Below the pieces are notes generated by a model. It did not search any database, had not been told where the DNA came from, and saw only the letters and a program-made list of their open reading frames with translations. A DNA stretch of 64,000 nucleotides, taken from the NCBI GenBank assembly GCA_963737835.1, contig CAVTUH010000001.1, positions 1,488,001 through 1,552,000 of the forward strand. The letters are read 5' to 3'. Shown piece by piece: positions 55,370-64,000 of this stretch. Positions within the stretch are counted from its first letter, which is position 1, and the number at the start of each line of letters is the position of its first letter. Source of the DNA: Palsa-1248 sp963737835. GTDB lineage: Bacteria > Gemmatimonadota > Gemmatimonadetes > Gemmatimonadales > Gemmatimonadaceae. A program made the translations under genes and the position numbers.

Positions 55370-57173
55370 GTGAAGATACTTAGCAAGTACGCACTCCGAG
55401 AGCACCTGGGCCCGCTGCTCTTTTCGCTGACGGCGCTCACGTCGCTTCTGCTACTGAACTATATCGCAAAGAACATTGGCAACCTCGTCGGGAAGGGGTT
55501 GCCGTGGAGCGTGATCGGCGAGTTTGTCGGGCTGTCGGTGCCGTTCACGTTTGCCATGACGTTGCCCATGGCCGTGCTGGTGGCCGTGCTGTACGCCTTC
55601 AGCCGGCTCGCCGCGGAAAACGAGATCACCGCGATGAAGGCAAGCGGCGTCTCGCTGCGCCGCCTCCTCATCCCGACGCTCGTTGCGGCCGCAGGCTTGT
55701 CGCTGTTCATGATCGCCTTCAACGACCAGGTGTTGCCCCGCTCCAATCACCAGCTGCGGACGCTCATGGAGGACATTGCCCGCAAGAAGCCGACATTCGC
55801 CCTCCACGCTCAGGTGATCAACGAAGTCTCGCCGGGCAAGCTCTATCTGCGCGCGGGTCAGCTCGATGAGGCCACCGACCGCATGCGGGAGGTCGTGATC
55901 TACGACCTGGGTGATGCCTCGAGGCGTCGGACCATCTACGCGGACAGTGGCACCATGGGGCTGACGGCCGACGGCGATCTGAAGCTCAACCTCTTTCACG
56001 GGGTCATTCAGGACGTGCAGAAGGCGAACCCCGTCGAGCTGCAGCGCATCTATTATAACGTGAATCACGTACGAGTCCGCGGTGTCGGCAACACGCTCAC
56101 CCGGTCCACCAACGACACCTACAAGAGCGAGCGCGAGATGTCGGTGTGCGAGATGCAGCAGGTCGACGCCGACGCCGAGCGCGGCGACGCCGAGGCGCGC
56201 CAGCAGATTCGCTTTCAGATGGTCAACGCCGCGCGGATCGCGGCGACGGGTACGAGCGCGACGCCGCCAGCGCCGCCAGGTGCGCCGACCAATCCCTTCC
56301 GGGCCAAACCGAGCGTCGGACGATTGTACTGCGACCTCCTCGCCAGACTGACCAGGGCGAGTCGCGCCGACACCACGCTGGGGGGCGCGAGCGCAGGTGC
56401 CCCGGTCGCGGCAGCGCCGCCCGCGAACCCCGGTCCACCCTCCGCAGGCGCTGCGCCGTCGGCCGGTTTGCCGCCTTCTGCCGGGCTGCCGCCTTCTGCC
56501 GGGCTGCCGCCTTCTGCCGGTTTGCCGCCTTCCGTCGGGCTGCCGCCTTCCGCCGGGCTGCCGCCTTCCGCCGGCCTGCCGTCATCCGGAGTGCCGTCAG
56601 CTCGGCGCTGCCGCCAGGCCGCTGTGGCCAGCCAACCTGCCATCGGTGATCGGTCCGCCGCCGAAACCGACCATGATTTCGCAAGTGATCCCCATGAGCG
56701 CCGTCGCCACGCTCAATACGCTGAGCGCGAGTCTCGATGCCGACCGCGCGCGCATCGAGGACAATCGTCGGACCAACGCCACGTACGATGTAGAGATCCA
56801 GAAGAAGTTCGCCATCTCGGTGGCGTGTGCGATCTTCGTGTTGCTCGGCGCGCCGGTCGCGCTTCGCTTTCCACGAGGCGGCGTCGGCCTGGTCATCGGC
56901 GTGAGCTTCGCCGTGTTCGGCCTCTACTATGTCGGGCTCATCGCCGGCGAGCCGCTGGCGCAGAACGGCTCGGTCTCGGCCTTCTGGGCGATGTGGGCTT
57001 CCAATGTGATCTTTCTGGTCGTCGGATTGGCATTGCTCGCGCGGGTCGGCCGCGCCGGAGCCACGTCGCGCGGCGGCGAGCTCGGTGAGCTGAAGGACGC
57101 GATCAAAGCATGGTGGTCGAACGTCCGGGTCGGGGCGCGACCGGGTCCACTGCCCGCGGAGCGCGCGTCGTGA
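55370..57173 (+). CDS. lptF: LptF lipopolysaccharide-export permease, one frameshift and a tandem-repeat insertion
   Basis: YjgP/YjgQ permease of the LPS export machine. N-terminal half: KILSKYALREHLGPLLFSLT, FTFAMTLPMAVLVAVLYAFS, ENEITAMKASGVSLRRLLIP (the coupling helix), then the periplasmic jellyroll (SPGKLYLRAGQLDEATDRMR). The C-terminal membrane part (AISVACAIFVLLGAPVALRF, GLYYVGLIAGEPLAQNGSVS) is in another frame, entered between about 56591 and 56670. Seven tandem GLPPSA-type hexapeptides precede the break. The start is GTG at 55370. It is followed by lptG with GTGA overlap. It diverges from the M28-like gene. Confidence 0.9.
56465..56590 (+). repeat. seven tandem 18-base units in lptF
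   Basis: Seven consecutive 18-base units (GGGCTGCCGCCTTCTGCC type), six close copies plus one degenerate copy, encode GLPPSA repeats in the lptF frame. They fall in a Pro/Ala-rich part of the periplasmic region, where relatives have no such repeat. Confidence 0.9.
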
Positions 57174-58348
57174 CGGCTATCGAGGAGCGCGCCTTCGTGG
57201 CGGTACCGCCATTGCCGCCCGAGCGCGCCGAACGTGCCCGGATGCGGTCGACGACCGCCCGCAAGCGCATGACCGTGGGCCCGCTCGACGCCTATGTATT
57301 CATTGAGTGGGTCAAGATCTTCGTCACGACCGCCATTGGGTTTCCGGTGCTGGTCATCGTGATCGACCTGACCGACCACCTCGAGACGTATCTCCAGCGT
57401 AACATCCCCGCGCCGCGGATCGCCCTGAGTTACCTGTACTGGGTACCGGGTTCCATGTTTTTGGTGCTCCCCGCCGCGGTGCTCTTCGCAACGGTGTTCT
57501 CCATCGGCGCCTTTACACGCCACTCGGAGATCACTGCCGCCAAAGCATCGGGCATCAGCTTCTACCGATGGACTGCGCCGGTGTTCTTCGCGGCCTGTCT
57601 GGCCGCCATTCTGGGCTTGGGCATTGGGGAGCTGGCGCCGGTGACGAACGCCAAGCACGATGAGATTCTCGAGGAGCAACAGTTCCGCGGGGGCAACCAG
57701 CGATACAACTTCGCGTATGCTGCGGAGGAAGGGCGGGTCTACAAGGTCGGAGGGCTGGACGCAGGACACGGCTCGATGAATTCGGTCGAGATCGAACGCC
57801 ACGGCGTCGGGCCCGCGTATCCGACCTATATCCTGTCGGCGCAGAACGCCAACTGGCACGCCGGCCATGGCTGGACGCTCGTGCAGGGCGTGTTGCATGT
57901 CGTGCCGGATAGCGTGGACGACCTGACGCTGCAATTTGACTCCGCGCACGACAACCACCTGCGTGAGGCCCCGCCGGAGCTCATGGCGGCCCCCAAGAAC
58001 CCGGAAGACATGCGATTCGGTGACTTGCGCCGGTTCATCGGTGCACTGGAGCGATCGGGCGGCAACGCGGACGAGCTCAAGGTGGAGCTCGCACAAAAGA
58101 TCGCCGTGCCGGTGACGTGCATCATCATTGCGCTGTTCGGTGCACCGCTGGCCACCAGCACGCAACGGGGTGGAGCGGCCTTCGGGATCGCGATCAGCCT
58201 CGCGACCACGGTGCTGTTCCTGATGATGATCCAGCTCACCAAGGCCGTCGGAGCCAAGGGACTCATTCCGCCGTATCTCGCGGCGTGGATCCCGAACGTG
58301 ATCTTCACGATTGCGGGCGTGTATCTGCTGACTCGCGTCCGCACGTGA
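57170..58348 (+). CDS. lptG: LptG lipopolysaccharide-export permease
   Basis: A 392-residue YjgP/YjgQ permease. GTG at 57170 overlaps the lptF stop (GTGA). Segments: LDAYVFIEWVKIFVTTAIGF, VPGSMFLVLPAAVLFATVFS, RHSEITAAKASGISFYRWTA (coupling helix), a periplasmic jellyroll, and the final helices VTCIIIALFGAPLATSTQRG and LIPPYLAAWIPNVIFTIAGV. It pairs with LptF and the LptB ATPase, which is not in the window. Confidence 0.93.
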   Translation: MTAIEERAFVAVPPLPPERAERARMRSTTARKRMTVGPLDAYVFIEWVKIFVTTAIGFPVLVIVIDLTDHLETYLQRNIPAPRIALSYLYWVPGSMFLVLPAAVLFATVFSIGAFTRHSEITAAKASGISFYRWTAPVFFAACLAAILGLGIGELAPVTNAKHDEILEEQQFRGGNQRYNFAYAAEEGRVYKVGGLDAGHGSMNSVEIERHGVGPAYPTYILSAQNANWHAGHGWTLVQGVLHVVPDSVDDLTLQFDSAHDNHLREAPPELMAAPKNPEDMRFGDLRRFIGALERSGGNADELKVELAQKIAVPVTCIIIALFGAPLATSTQRGGAAFGIAISLATTVLFLMMIQLTKAVGAKGLIPPYLAAWIPNVIFTIAGVYLLTRVRT

Positions 58349-59199
58349 CCTCGTCAGCGCTGCCCGGTGGCGCGCGCGGGGGCGCCGCCGATCCACCACA
58401 GCGAGCCAATATCCTGACGACCGCGTGGGAGCGTGCGGCCAATGCGATCCTCGGCGTCTTTGAGGGCGTCGGGAGCCGCGGGTACTTCGCGCGCGAGATC
58501 CTGCGTGCGCTGGCCGAGCCCAAGACGTACCTGCCTGAAACCCTCAAGCAGATGCGAGCGATCGGCGTCGACTCGTTGCCGCTGGCGTCGCTCGTCGCGG
58601 CCTTCATTGGCAGCGTCATCGCGCTCCAGACGCGGTACCAGCTCTTCGCTGGGATCCAGCTATCCGTCGTCGGACTGATTGCCCGGCAGATGGTGATCCT
58701 CGAGCTGGGGCCGCTGCTCACCGGACTGGTGCTCGCCGGACGCGTCGGCGCACAGATGACGGCGGAAATCGGTACCATGCGGGTCACCGAGCAGATCGAC
58801 GCACTCGAGACACTCGCGTACGACCCGGTTGCGTATCTCGTCGTCCCCCGCATCATCGCCGGTCTGATCATGTTGCCGGTGCTGACGATCTACGCGGATG
58901 CGATCGGGGTCTGCTTCGCGTTCCTGACGTCGGTGTTCGCCACTGGCGTACACACGTTCGAGTTCCGCGATGGCCTGCGCCTGGGCTACAAGTCGTTCCA
59001 GGTCTTTTACAGTCTGCTCAAAGCGATCATGTTTGGCGGAGCAATTTCGTTCCTCTGCAGCTACGAGGGCTACTCCACGGGAGCTGGCGCCGAAGGGGTC
59101 GGCCAATCGACCGCCAAGGCCGTCGTGATCTCATCCATTCGGATCCTCGTACTCGACGCGCTCACGGCCGCCGTCTTGGCCCCTTACCTCCAGGCATGA
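58345..59199 (+). CDS. mlaE: MlaE-family lipid-transport permease
   Basis: A 284-residue ABC-type permease for phospholipids between the membranes. GTG at 58345 overlaps the lptG stop. The MlaE core is complete: ASLVAAFIGSVIALQTRYQL, LVLAGRVGAQMTAEIGTMRV, EQIDALETLAYDPVAYLVVP and GGAISFLCSYEGYSTGAGAE. The ATG of mlaD overlaps its stop (ATGA). An MlaF ATPase, normally adjacent, is absent from this cluster. Confidence 0.93.
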   Translation: MTSSALPGGARGGAADPPQRANILTTAWERAANAILGVFEGVGSRGYFAREILRALAEPKTYLPETLKQMRAIGVDSLPLASLVAAFIGSVIALQTRYQLFAGIQLSVVGLIARQMVILELGPLLTGLVLAGRVGAQMTAEIGTMRVTEQIDALETLAYDPVAYLVVPRIIAGLIMLPVLTIYADAIGVCFAFLTSVFATGVHTFEFRDGLRLGYKSFQVFYSLLKAIMFGGAISFLCSYEGYSTGAGAEGVGQSTAKAVVISSIRILVLDALTAAVLAPYLQA

Positions 59200-60073
59200 A
59201 AACTCGCGACACTGTGCTCGTCGGCGTCGTGCTGAGCCTCGCCTTCGTCGCGTTGTTCATCGGAACAATCTACCTCGCTCGTGGCGGCCTCCAGTCCGGC
59301 TACCCGCTGTATGTCCGTCTGCCGTGGGGTGCCGGGATCAGGCAAGGACAACCGGTGTTGCTGGCCGGCGTGAACGTCGGGTTTGTCGGCGACGTCGACC
59401 TCCTGCAGGACGGCACGCTGATCGTGACCATGCGGGTCGAGAAGCGCTACAGGGTGCCCGAGGGCACGACAGCGATCGTGGAGCCGAACGGCATCTTCGG
59501 CGACGCGGAGGTCGCGCTCCGGGGCGGCCTTCGTTGTCGTACTTTGCGCCCGGCGACACCCTCCCGGCGGGAAAAGCGGCGCCCGGTATCCAGGAGCTCA
59601 TGGCGCGCGCGGACTCAGCGAGCGGCCATCTGCAGGATGTCGCCCGCGCCGTGCAGGTGGAGCTCGTCCAGGGCGGCGGGATCGCCGATCTGCGCAAAAC
59701 GCTCGAGGGCGCCAACGCGCTCGTCACCCAACTCTCCAAGATCGCATCCGACGAATCGACCCAGCTGGCGCAGACGATGCACGCGCTCAACCGAACGACG
59801 AGTGCCATTGACTCGGCGTCCGTCGATTCGGCCGTGAAGAACCTCAAGGCGACGACCGCGAACATGTCCGCCCTGAGCAGCAACCTCGAACGGGCGACCG
59901 ATCACCTCGATGGGATCCTGGTGAAGGTCGACAGCGGTGGCGGCAGCATTGGCAGGCTGCTCAACGACTCCACATTCGCGCTTGACCTGCATCGCGTGCT
60001 GAGCCAGCTGGACTCGCTCGCCGCAGACCTGCGGAAGCATCCGAACAAGTATGTGAATGTGCATGTGTTCTGA
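59196..60073 (+). CDS. mlaD: MlaD-family (MCE domain) lipid-transfer protein, one frameshift
   Basis: Periplasmic lipid-binding partner of MlaE. An N-terminal membrane helix (TVLVGVVLSLAFVALFIGTI) is followed by the MCE domain (LYVRLPWGAGIRQGQPVLLA, GDVDLLQDGTLIVTMRVEKR, GTTAIVEPNGIFGDAEVALR). At 59528-59529 one C appears to be missing from a short run; adding it gives SLSYFAPGDTLPAG and a helical C-terminal region (NMSALSSNLERATDHLDGIL) to the stop. The tail is coiled-coil-like, as in longer MCE proteins. Confidence 0.9.
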
Positions 60074-60305
60074 CGGCTGGGTGACGGGCGGCCGGTGACG
60101 GGTCACGACCACGACACGTGACAACGGCTGGTAGGGGCGACGCAATGCGTCGCCCGTCGTTGGCGCACGGCGCACGGCGCGTCGCATTTGGAGCGCCAGA
60201 CGAATCATGAGTCGCATTGCCGCACCGTAGGGCGACGCATTGCGTCGCCCCTACCCGCCGAATGGCAGGCGTCGTTGCAGTAACCCGTCACCCGGCACGC
60301 GGTCG
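60074..60305. repeat. inverted pair of family B palindromes between convergent genes
   Basis: Two copies of the GTAGGGGCGACGC palindrome lie head to head: 60131-60160 (arms 60135-60143 and 60147-60155) and 60229-60254 (arms 60230-60238 and 60242-60250). Outside them, GTGACGGG-type units near 60080-60103 face CCCGTCACCC near 60283-60294. The block sits between the mlaD and TonB-receptor stops and resembles a BIME-like composite terminator. Confidence 0.8.
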
Positions 60306-62528
60306 TCAAAAGAACTTCAGCGCCGAGAAGAACACCGTCCGCGGCTGCCCCGGGATGCGCTCCTCGACGTTGACGTACTGCTCCTGAAAGAGGTTGATGA
60401 CCTTGAGTTGGAGCAGCGCGCCGAAGACGCGATAGCCGGCGCGGACGTCGAACACGGTGATGTCGCTGCGAGGGTCGCCGGCGTAGATCAGCACCTGTTC
60501 GATGCGGCTCCGGTAATGCAGGTCGATGCCACAGAGCCCCCCGACGAAATCCAGCGATCCGGTCAGGTTGTGCCTGGATCGGTAGGGGAGCCACTGGTGA
60601 TTGACGATGTCCTGCGGGTCCAGGTAGGTGTAGTTGATCTGCGTCGCGATGATGTTGGGAATCATGGTCGCACGAGTGGACGCGTCGATGCCGCGAATGC
60701 GGGCTCGCGTGATGTTCTGAAAGTTGACGTCGTTGTTCCCGATCAACTCAGGGCCGATCAGTCCCCAGTAGTCGGTCTGATAGAGCGCGACGTCCGTCCA
60801 GAGCCAGCGCGTGAAGCGATCAGTTGCCCCGATCTCCTCTGACCACGACGACTCGCCGTGCAAGGAAGGGTTGGCGACGACATTGAAGCCGTCCTCGTAG
60901 GCCGTTGTGTATTGCTCGATAATGCTGGGCGCCCGGTACCCGTGGCCGACGGAGATCCGAGCGCTCAGGTCCGACGTCGGCTTGTAGACGACACCGACCT
61001 TGGGGCTCATGCTGCCTTCGGACTCGCCACCGGCAACATCATGCCAGTCGTACCGCACCCCGGCGATGCCGGAGACGCGCGGCGCGATCGCTATTTGGTC
61101 CTGCGCGTAGACGCCGGCATTGGTGAGCGTATGGTTGGCCAGCTCGTCGCTCTGGACCAGCGTGCCGGCGACGTCGGCGCCGAGTGTAAGCGCCTGGCGC
61201 GGTCCTGCGAGGAGCGACCAGATCACGCGCGTCCCGAGGCGCGAGGAGCGGTGATACTTGTTTGCATTGATCGTGTCGCTCGGGAAGCTGTCGCGATCGA
61301 GGTTGTAGTCGAAGTAGGGGTTCACGTCGACGTGCTGCGTCCCTCGCGCGAGCGGTGTCAGCGTCGCACCGAGGCTTACGCGCGCCGCGATCGAGTGATC
61401 GTTGGCCTCGCTCGGCGGCACCTGATACGGGTGGTTCGGATCTTCCCAGCCCAGGAAGTTGCCGTCGTTTTCCCACTTGTAGATGCCGTAGAACGAGCCG
61501 GGGTGCTGGCCATCCGGATTGAACACCATCTTGGTGTAGGCGAGCCAGCGATTCGAGCCATTATCCTGCTCGTAGCCGGCGTTGGACTCTCGATCAAGAA
61601 ACAGGCGCGCGCCAACATTGTCGCTGATACGTTGTGAGCGCTCGAGCTCGATGCCCTCGTAGCCAAGGGAGCGATCCGTAAAGCGGTATTGCCCGGGCAC
61701 GTTGTAGTATCCGTAGTGGAGCCCGATCGCCGTCGATGATTGATCCAGCGGTGTGGTCAACACATTGACTACTCCGCCGAGGGCGTTGCTCCCGTAGAGC
61801 GCGGAATAGCCGCCCTTCACCACTTCGATGCGGTCGACGTCGAGCAGCGGGAGCTCGCTGAAATCCACGGATTCGCCATCGCCAGAGAGCACCGGGTGGC
61901 CATCGAGCATCACCATCACACGGCTCCCGTTCCCGCCGGCGATACCGGTCGAGCCACGAATGTCGATATCGGTGTTGTTCAGGATGACGCCAGGCACGTA
62001 GGCGAGTGCCTGGTCGACGGTCAGGACGTCGCGATTGAAGATCTCGTTGCGCGAGATGACGGACTCGCTCGCAGGCGTGTCCCCCGGCTTCTCGGCTCCA
62101 GCCCCGGCCGTGACCGCGACTTCCGCGAGCTCGACGACCGCCTTTCGCAGCCCGACATTGACGTGGCTCGTGCTGTCAGCATGAACATCAACCGGCAGCG
62201 TGACGCTTTCGAATCCGATGACGGCGATGTGAACGGCGTAGCGACCGGGAACGACGCCGCGGAGATGGTAGACACCCCGGTCGTTGGTCGTCGTCCGCCA
62301 CAAGGACCCGGGAACAAGCACATTCGCCCCGGGGATCGGAGCGCCGCTCACGCTATCGATCACGCGCCCTTCGACCGTCCCCACGGGGACCTGGGCGTCG
62401 AGTCTTGACCGGTGTGGAGCGACGAGCGACGCCACCACTACCCCGAGCACCGCACTCACCCGGCGCAGGCGCCGCACCTCACTCGTCCATCGATTGGCAG
62501 CCAACCCACGGCAACGAACGACCCGCAT
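60306..62528 (-). CDS. TonB-dependent receptor (colicin-I-receptor/BtuB-like barrel)
   Basis: A 740-residue outer-membrane receptor. Signal region: VSAVLGVVVASLVAPHRS. A carboxypeptidase-like regulatory domain (GTVEGRVIDSVSGAPIPGAN) is followed by the plug (EIFNRDVLTVDQALAYVPGV, DIRGSTGIAGGNGSRVMVML, DRIEVVKGGYSALYGSNALG). The 22-strand barrel ends in LKFF with a terminal Phe, as needed for barrel insertion. The frame is intact. The gene begins three bases after the small lipoprotein gene, so they are likely co-transcribed. The ligand is unknown; vitamin, siderophore or peptide are all possible. Confidence 0.9.
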   Translation of the reverse strand: MRVVRCRGLAANRWTSEVRRLRRVSAVLGVVVASLVAPHRSRLDAQVPVGTVEGRVIDSVSGAPIPGANVLVPGSLWRTTTNDRGVYHLRGVVPGRYAVHIAVIGFESVTLPVDVHADSTSHVNVGLRKAVVELAEVAVTAGAGAEKPGDTPASESVISRNEIFNRDVLTVDQALAYVPGVILNNTDIDIRGSTGIAGGNGSRVMVMLDGHPVLSGDGESVDFSELPLLDVDRIEVVKGGYSALYGSNALGGVVNVLTTPLDQSSTAIGLHYGYYNVPGQYRFTDRSLGYEGIELERSQRISDNVGARLFLDRESNAGYEQDNGSNRWLAYTKMVFNPDGQHPGSFYGIYKWENDGNFLGWEDPNHPYQVPPSEANDHSIAARVSLGATLTPLARGTQHVDVNPYFDYNLDRDSFPSDTINANKYHRSSRLGTRVIWSLLAGPRQALTLGADVAGTLVQSDELANHTLTNAGVYAQDQIAIAPRVSGIAGVRYDWHDVAGGESEGSMSPKVGVVYKPTSDLSARISVGHGYRAPSIIEQYTTAYEDGFNVVANPSLHGESSWSEEIGATDRFTRWLWTDVALYQTDYWGLIGPELIGNNDVNFQNITRARIRGIDASTRATMIPNIIATQINYTYLDPQDIVNHQWLPYRSRHNLTGSLDFVGGLCGIDLHYRSRIEQVLIYAGDPRSDITVFDVRAGYRVFGALLQLKVINLFQEQYVNVEERIPGQPRTVFFSALKFF

Positions 62529-62531
62529 ACG

Positions 62532-62951
62532 CTACTGCTTCGTAAAGAGCCCGTACAGACTCCCGAGCGCTGCCCCTCCCGTCAAGGTGATCTGCAGTTG
62601 ATTGCCGACCAACGCTCCCGTCCCCGTGCCGCTGAACAACGTACCGTCGAGCGTCCACTGGTTGGAGCTACTGATTGTGAAGGTCCCGCTGTCTGCCGCG
62701 GGAAAGGTGCCGCTGAGCGCGATATGGAAGGAATCGCTCGAGAGCGAGAGGGTGCCGCTGACTCCATCGGCGGAGTCGAGCGTCCCATTGGGCGGGAACA
62801 TCTTCGCGAGATTCCCGGCCGTGACACTGTCCAGCTTATAGGTCCCGACGTACGGACCGGTGAGGTTGGCCGGCGCCGTCGCGCTGGAACAGGCGAAAGC
62901 GGCGACCGCGACCGCACCGACAAGCAACGGCACCGACAGATGACGCAGCAT
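62532..62951 (-). CDS. small secreted lipoprotein, unknown function
   Basis: A 139-residue protein. The signal peptide and lipobox are VPLLVGAVAVAAFAC (Cys21). The mature part is beta-rich with Gly/Thr/Ser repeats (GPYVGTYKLDSVTAG, GTLSLSSDSFHIALSGTF, NQWTLDGTLFSGTGTGALVG), like a small beta-barrel or lipocalin-like fold. It lies directly upstream of the TonB receptor and may help it capture ligand. I do not recognise the family. Confidence 0.7.
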   Translation of the reverse strand: MLRHLSVPLLVGAVAVAAFACSSATAPANLTGPYVGTYKLDSVTAGNLAKMFPPNGTLDSADGVSGTLSLSSDSFHIALSGTFPAADSGTFTISSSNQWTLDGTLFSGTGTGALVGNQLQITLTGGAALGSLYGLFTKQ

Positions 62952-63053
62952 GTGTGGGATGTCCCCTCCCCGGTGTGAATGTCTGTGTAACGGTAATGAC
63001 GCTCGAAACATGTGTCCAGAATACGTCGGCCGCTCCGGCGCGACCGGACTGCC

Positions 63054-64000
63054 CTACTGGAACATCACGAATACGGGTGAGGGAAACAGACCAAGCACGT
63101 CGTGCGCCGTCATGAGCGGCTTGTCGTTCTTGTAGAACAGCTTGAATCCCGTGTACTGCACGGGCTCGGACGCGACGTACGCTCGATACGAATCCCGCTT
63201 CATCCAATCCGGACCGAAGCCATCCATGTCGATGACCACCTGGACCCGCGGGTCGAGGTGGATCTGGTCGGCTTGCCGAAGCATCGGACGCGTGAAGCGG
63301 TGCACAATCAAGATCTTCGGAGGCAGGTGGTAAGTGTCGACCAGTTCGGCCAGGGCTGAGATGGCTCGATTGACCTGTGCTGCGTCCATCGTGCCAATCA
63401 CCCGTCCGGGCACCTTGCCAGGCGGGAGCGCGAATTCCGGGTCGAGCGCCAGGTGTACGGTCGGCTGCTGCAAGTACTTCATGATGGGAGCGATTTCATC
63501 ACTGACCGTGCTCCGGCCGATCTGCACGTCGAGAAACAGCAACGCATGCGCCCGCTCCGCCCACCCAGCCACGCGTTGAATCAACGTGTCTGGCATGCGG
63601 AGGCGGTACCTCCCGTCCGCACCCGGGCTGGCCTGCGCCACGGTCACGATGAAGTCGAGCGCCGGAATCACCGGCGTCGCACTGTCGCTCGCATGATAAC
63701 TCTCGACTTCCTTCGCGAGCCTGGCGAGCATCGAGTCGGGCGGGATCTGACCGAGAATGCCCATGCGCTTTGACAGCGGGTTCCCGTAGTATGCGACGAT
63801 GCGGGTGCGCGGCAGGATCGACCCCGGCAACGGCTCGGGCGCCTTGACCGGCCACATCGCCGCCAGCTGTGCGTCCGTAAACAGCGGACGCAGCCTGGCC
63901 CGGTGTGCATGGTGCGCTCCGTGTTTGCGCACGGAGCTGGCACTGTCGCCGCCCTCTGCTACCACGTGACCAGTATCAGCACCCCCGGTCGGACTCGCAG
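63054..64000 (-). CDS. secreted protein of unknown function (N-terminus off the window)
   Basis: The frame is open from the right edge to the stop at 63054, so at least 314 residues are present and the start may be outside. A GTG at 63965 could begin it, but the preceding in-frame codons look like a Gly/Ala/Thr linker that follows a signal peptide. The domain has TRIVAYYGNPLSKRMGILGQ, VIPALDFIVTVAQASPGADG, LLFLDVQIGRSTVSDEIAPI, LALDPEFALPPGKVPG, KILIVHRFTRPMLRQADQI and VQVVIDMDGFGPDWMKRDSY. The alternation of strands ending in Asp and Glu is reminiscent of a TIM-barrel glycosidase-like fold, but I cannot assign a function. Confidence 0.7.
   Translation of the reverse strand, partial: ASPTGGADTGHVVAEGGDSASSVRKHGAHHAHRARLRPLFTDAQLAAMWPVKAPEPLPGSILPRTRIVAYYGNPLSKRMGILGQIPPDSMLARLAKEVESYHASDSATPVIPALDFIVTVAQASPGADGRYRLRMPDTLIQRVAGWAERAHALLFLDVQIGRSTVSDEIAPIMKYLQQPTVHLALDPEFALPPGKVPGRVIGTMDAAQVNRAISALAELVDTYHLPPKILIVHRFTRPMLRQADQIHLDPRVQVVIDMDGFGPDWMKRDSYRAYVASEPVQYTGFKLFYKNDKPLMTAHDVLGLFPSPVFVMFQ

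Noticed and set aside
56465..56590. Regular repeats as a possible CRISPR array
   Set aside because: Units are directly adjacent with no spacers and are in the lptF reading frame.

Overview
The window is high-GC DNA (roughly two thirds G+C by eye) with densely packed genes and many 4-base ATGA or GTGA overlaps. It comes from a diderm bacterium: there are TonB-dependent receptors, LptF/LptG, MlaE/MlaD and a PilQ secretin. A SusC/RagA-type receptor with TrmFO, a KirBac channel and a TMTC-like glycosyltransferase pair fits Gemmatimonadota or a neighbouring phylum. That placement is inference from gene content. No rRNA, tRNA, CRISPR array, phage or transposase gene was recognised.

Layout. 1-7.2 kb: a truncated SusC-like receptor, a second TonB-dependent receptor, an ECF sigma/anti-sigma pair and a secreted DUF4384-like protein. 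7.3-11.8 kb: a minor-pilin operon (FimT/GspH, PilV, PilW with a C-terminal FnIII-like domain, PilX/DUF4900-like). 12-25.7 kb: housekeeping genes on the minus strand (bcp, argF, hslU, hslV, a GT9 gene, xerC, trmFO, topA, smg-like, aroK, aroC). Here the topA-trmFO-xerC-hslV-hslU order known from Firmicutes is kept, but a KirBac channel on the opposite strand and a GT9 gene are inserted. 25.8-42 kb: a type IV pilus regulon read pilS-pilR-(GT-C)-(GT2)-(TMTC)-(TMTC)-pilA-pilM-N-O-P-Q. 42-49.7 kb: a CBS/CorC protein, ArfB, a glycolipid-type cluster (two GT4, a deacetylase-like protein, a flippase-like membrane protein), Hsp15 and a non-canonical NRAMP. 49.8-54.3 kb: pilB-pilT-pilC. 54.3-60 kb: an M28-family lipoprotein opposite lptF-lptG-mlaE-mlaD. 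60.3-64 kb: a TonB receptor, a small lipoprotein and an unknown secreted protein cut by the window edge.

How it fits together. Nearly the whole type IV pilus machine is here: motors PilB/PilT, platform PilC, alignment complex PilMNOP, secretin PilQ, major pilin, minor pilins and the PilS/PilR two-component system. A good sigma-54 -24/-12 match lies upstream of pilA, as expected for PilR control. Four membrane glycosyltransferase genes sit between pilR and pilA in translationally coupled blocks, which suggests a pilin or surface glycosylation module.

Data quality. About ten genes are split by single-base indels, several clearly in short homopolymers (pilR, mlaD, pilB, pilT). I treat these as one gene each and suspect sequencing error. 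Several families of intergenic palindromes and G-rich repeats recur across the window, and one G-rich element lies inside trmFO.
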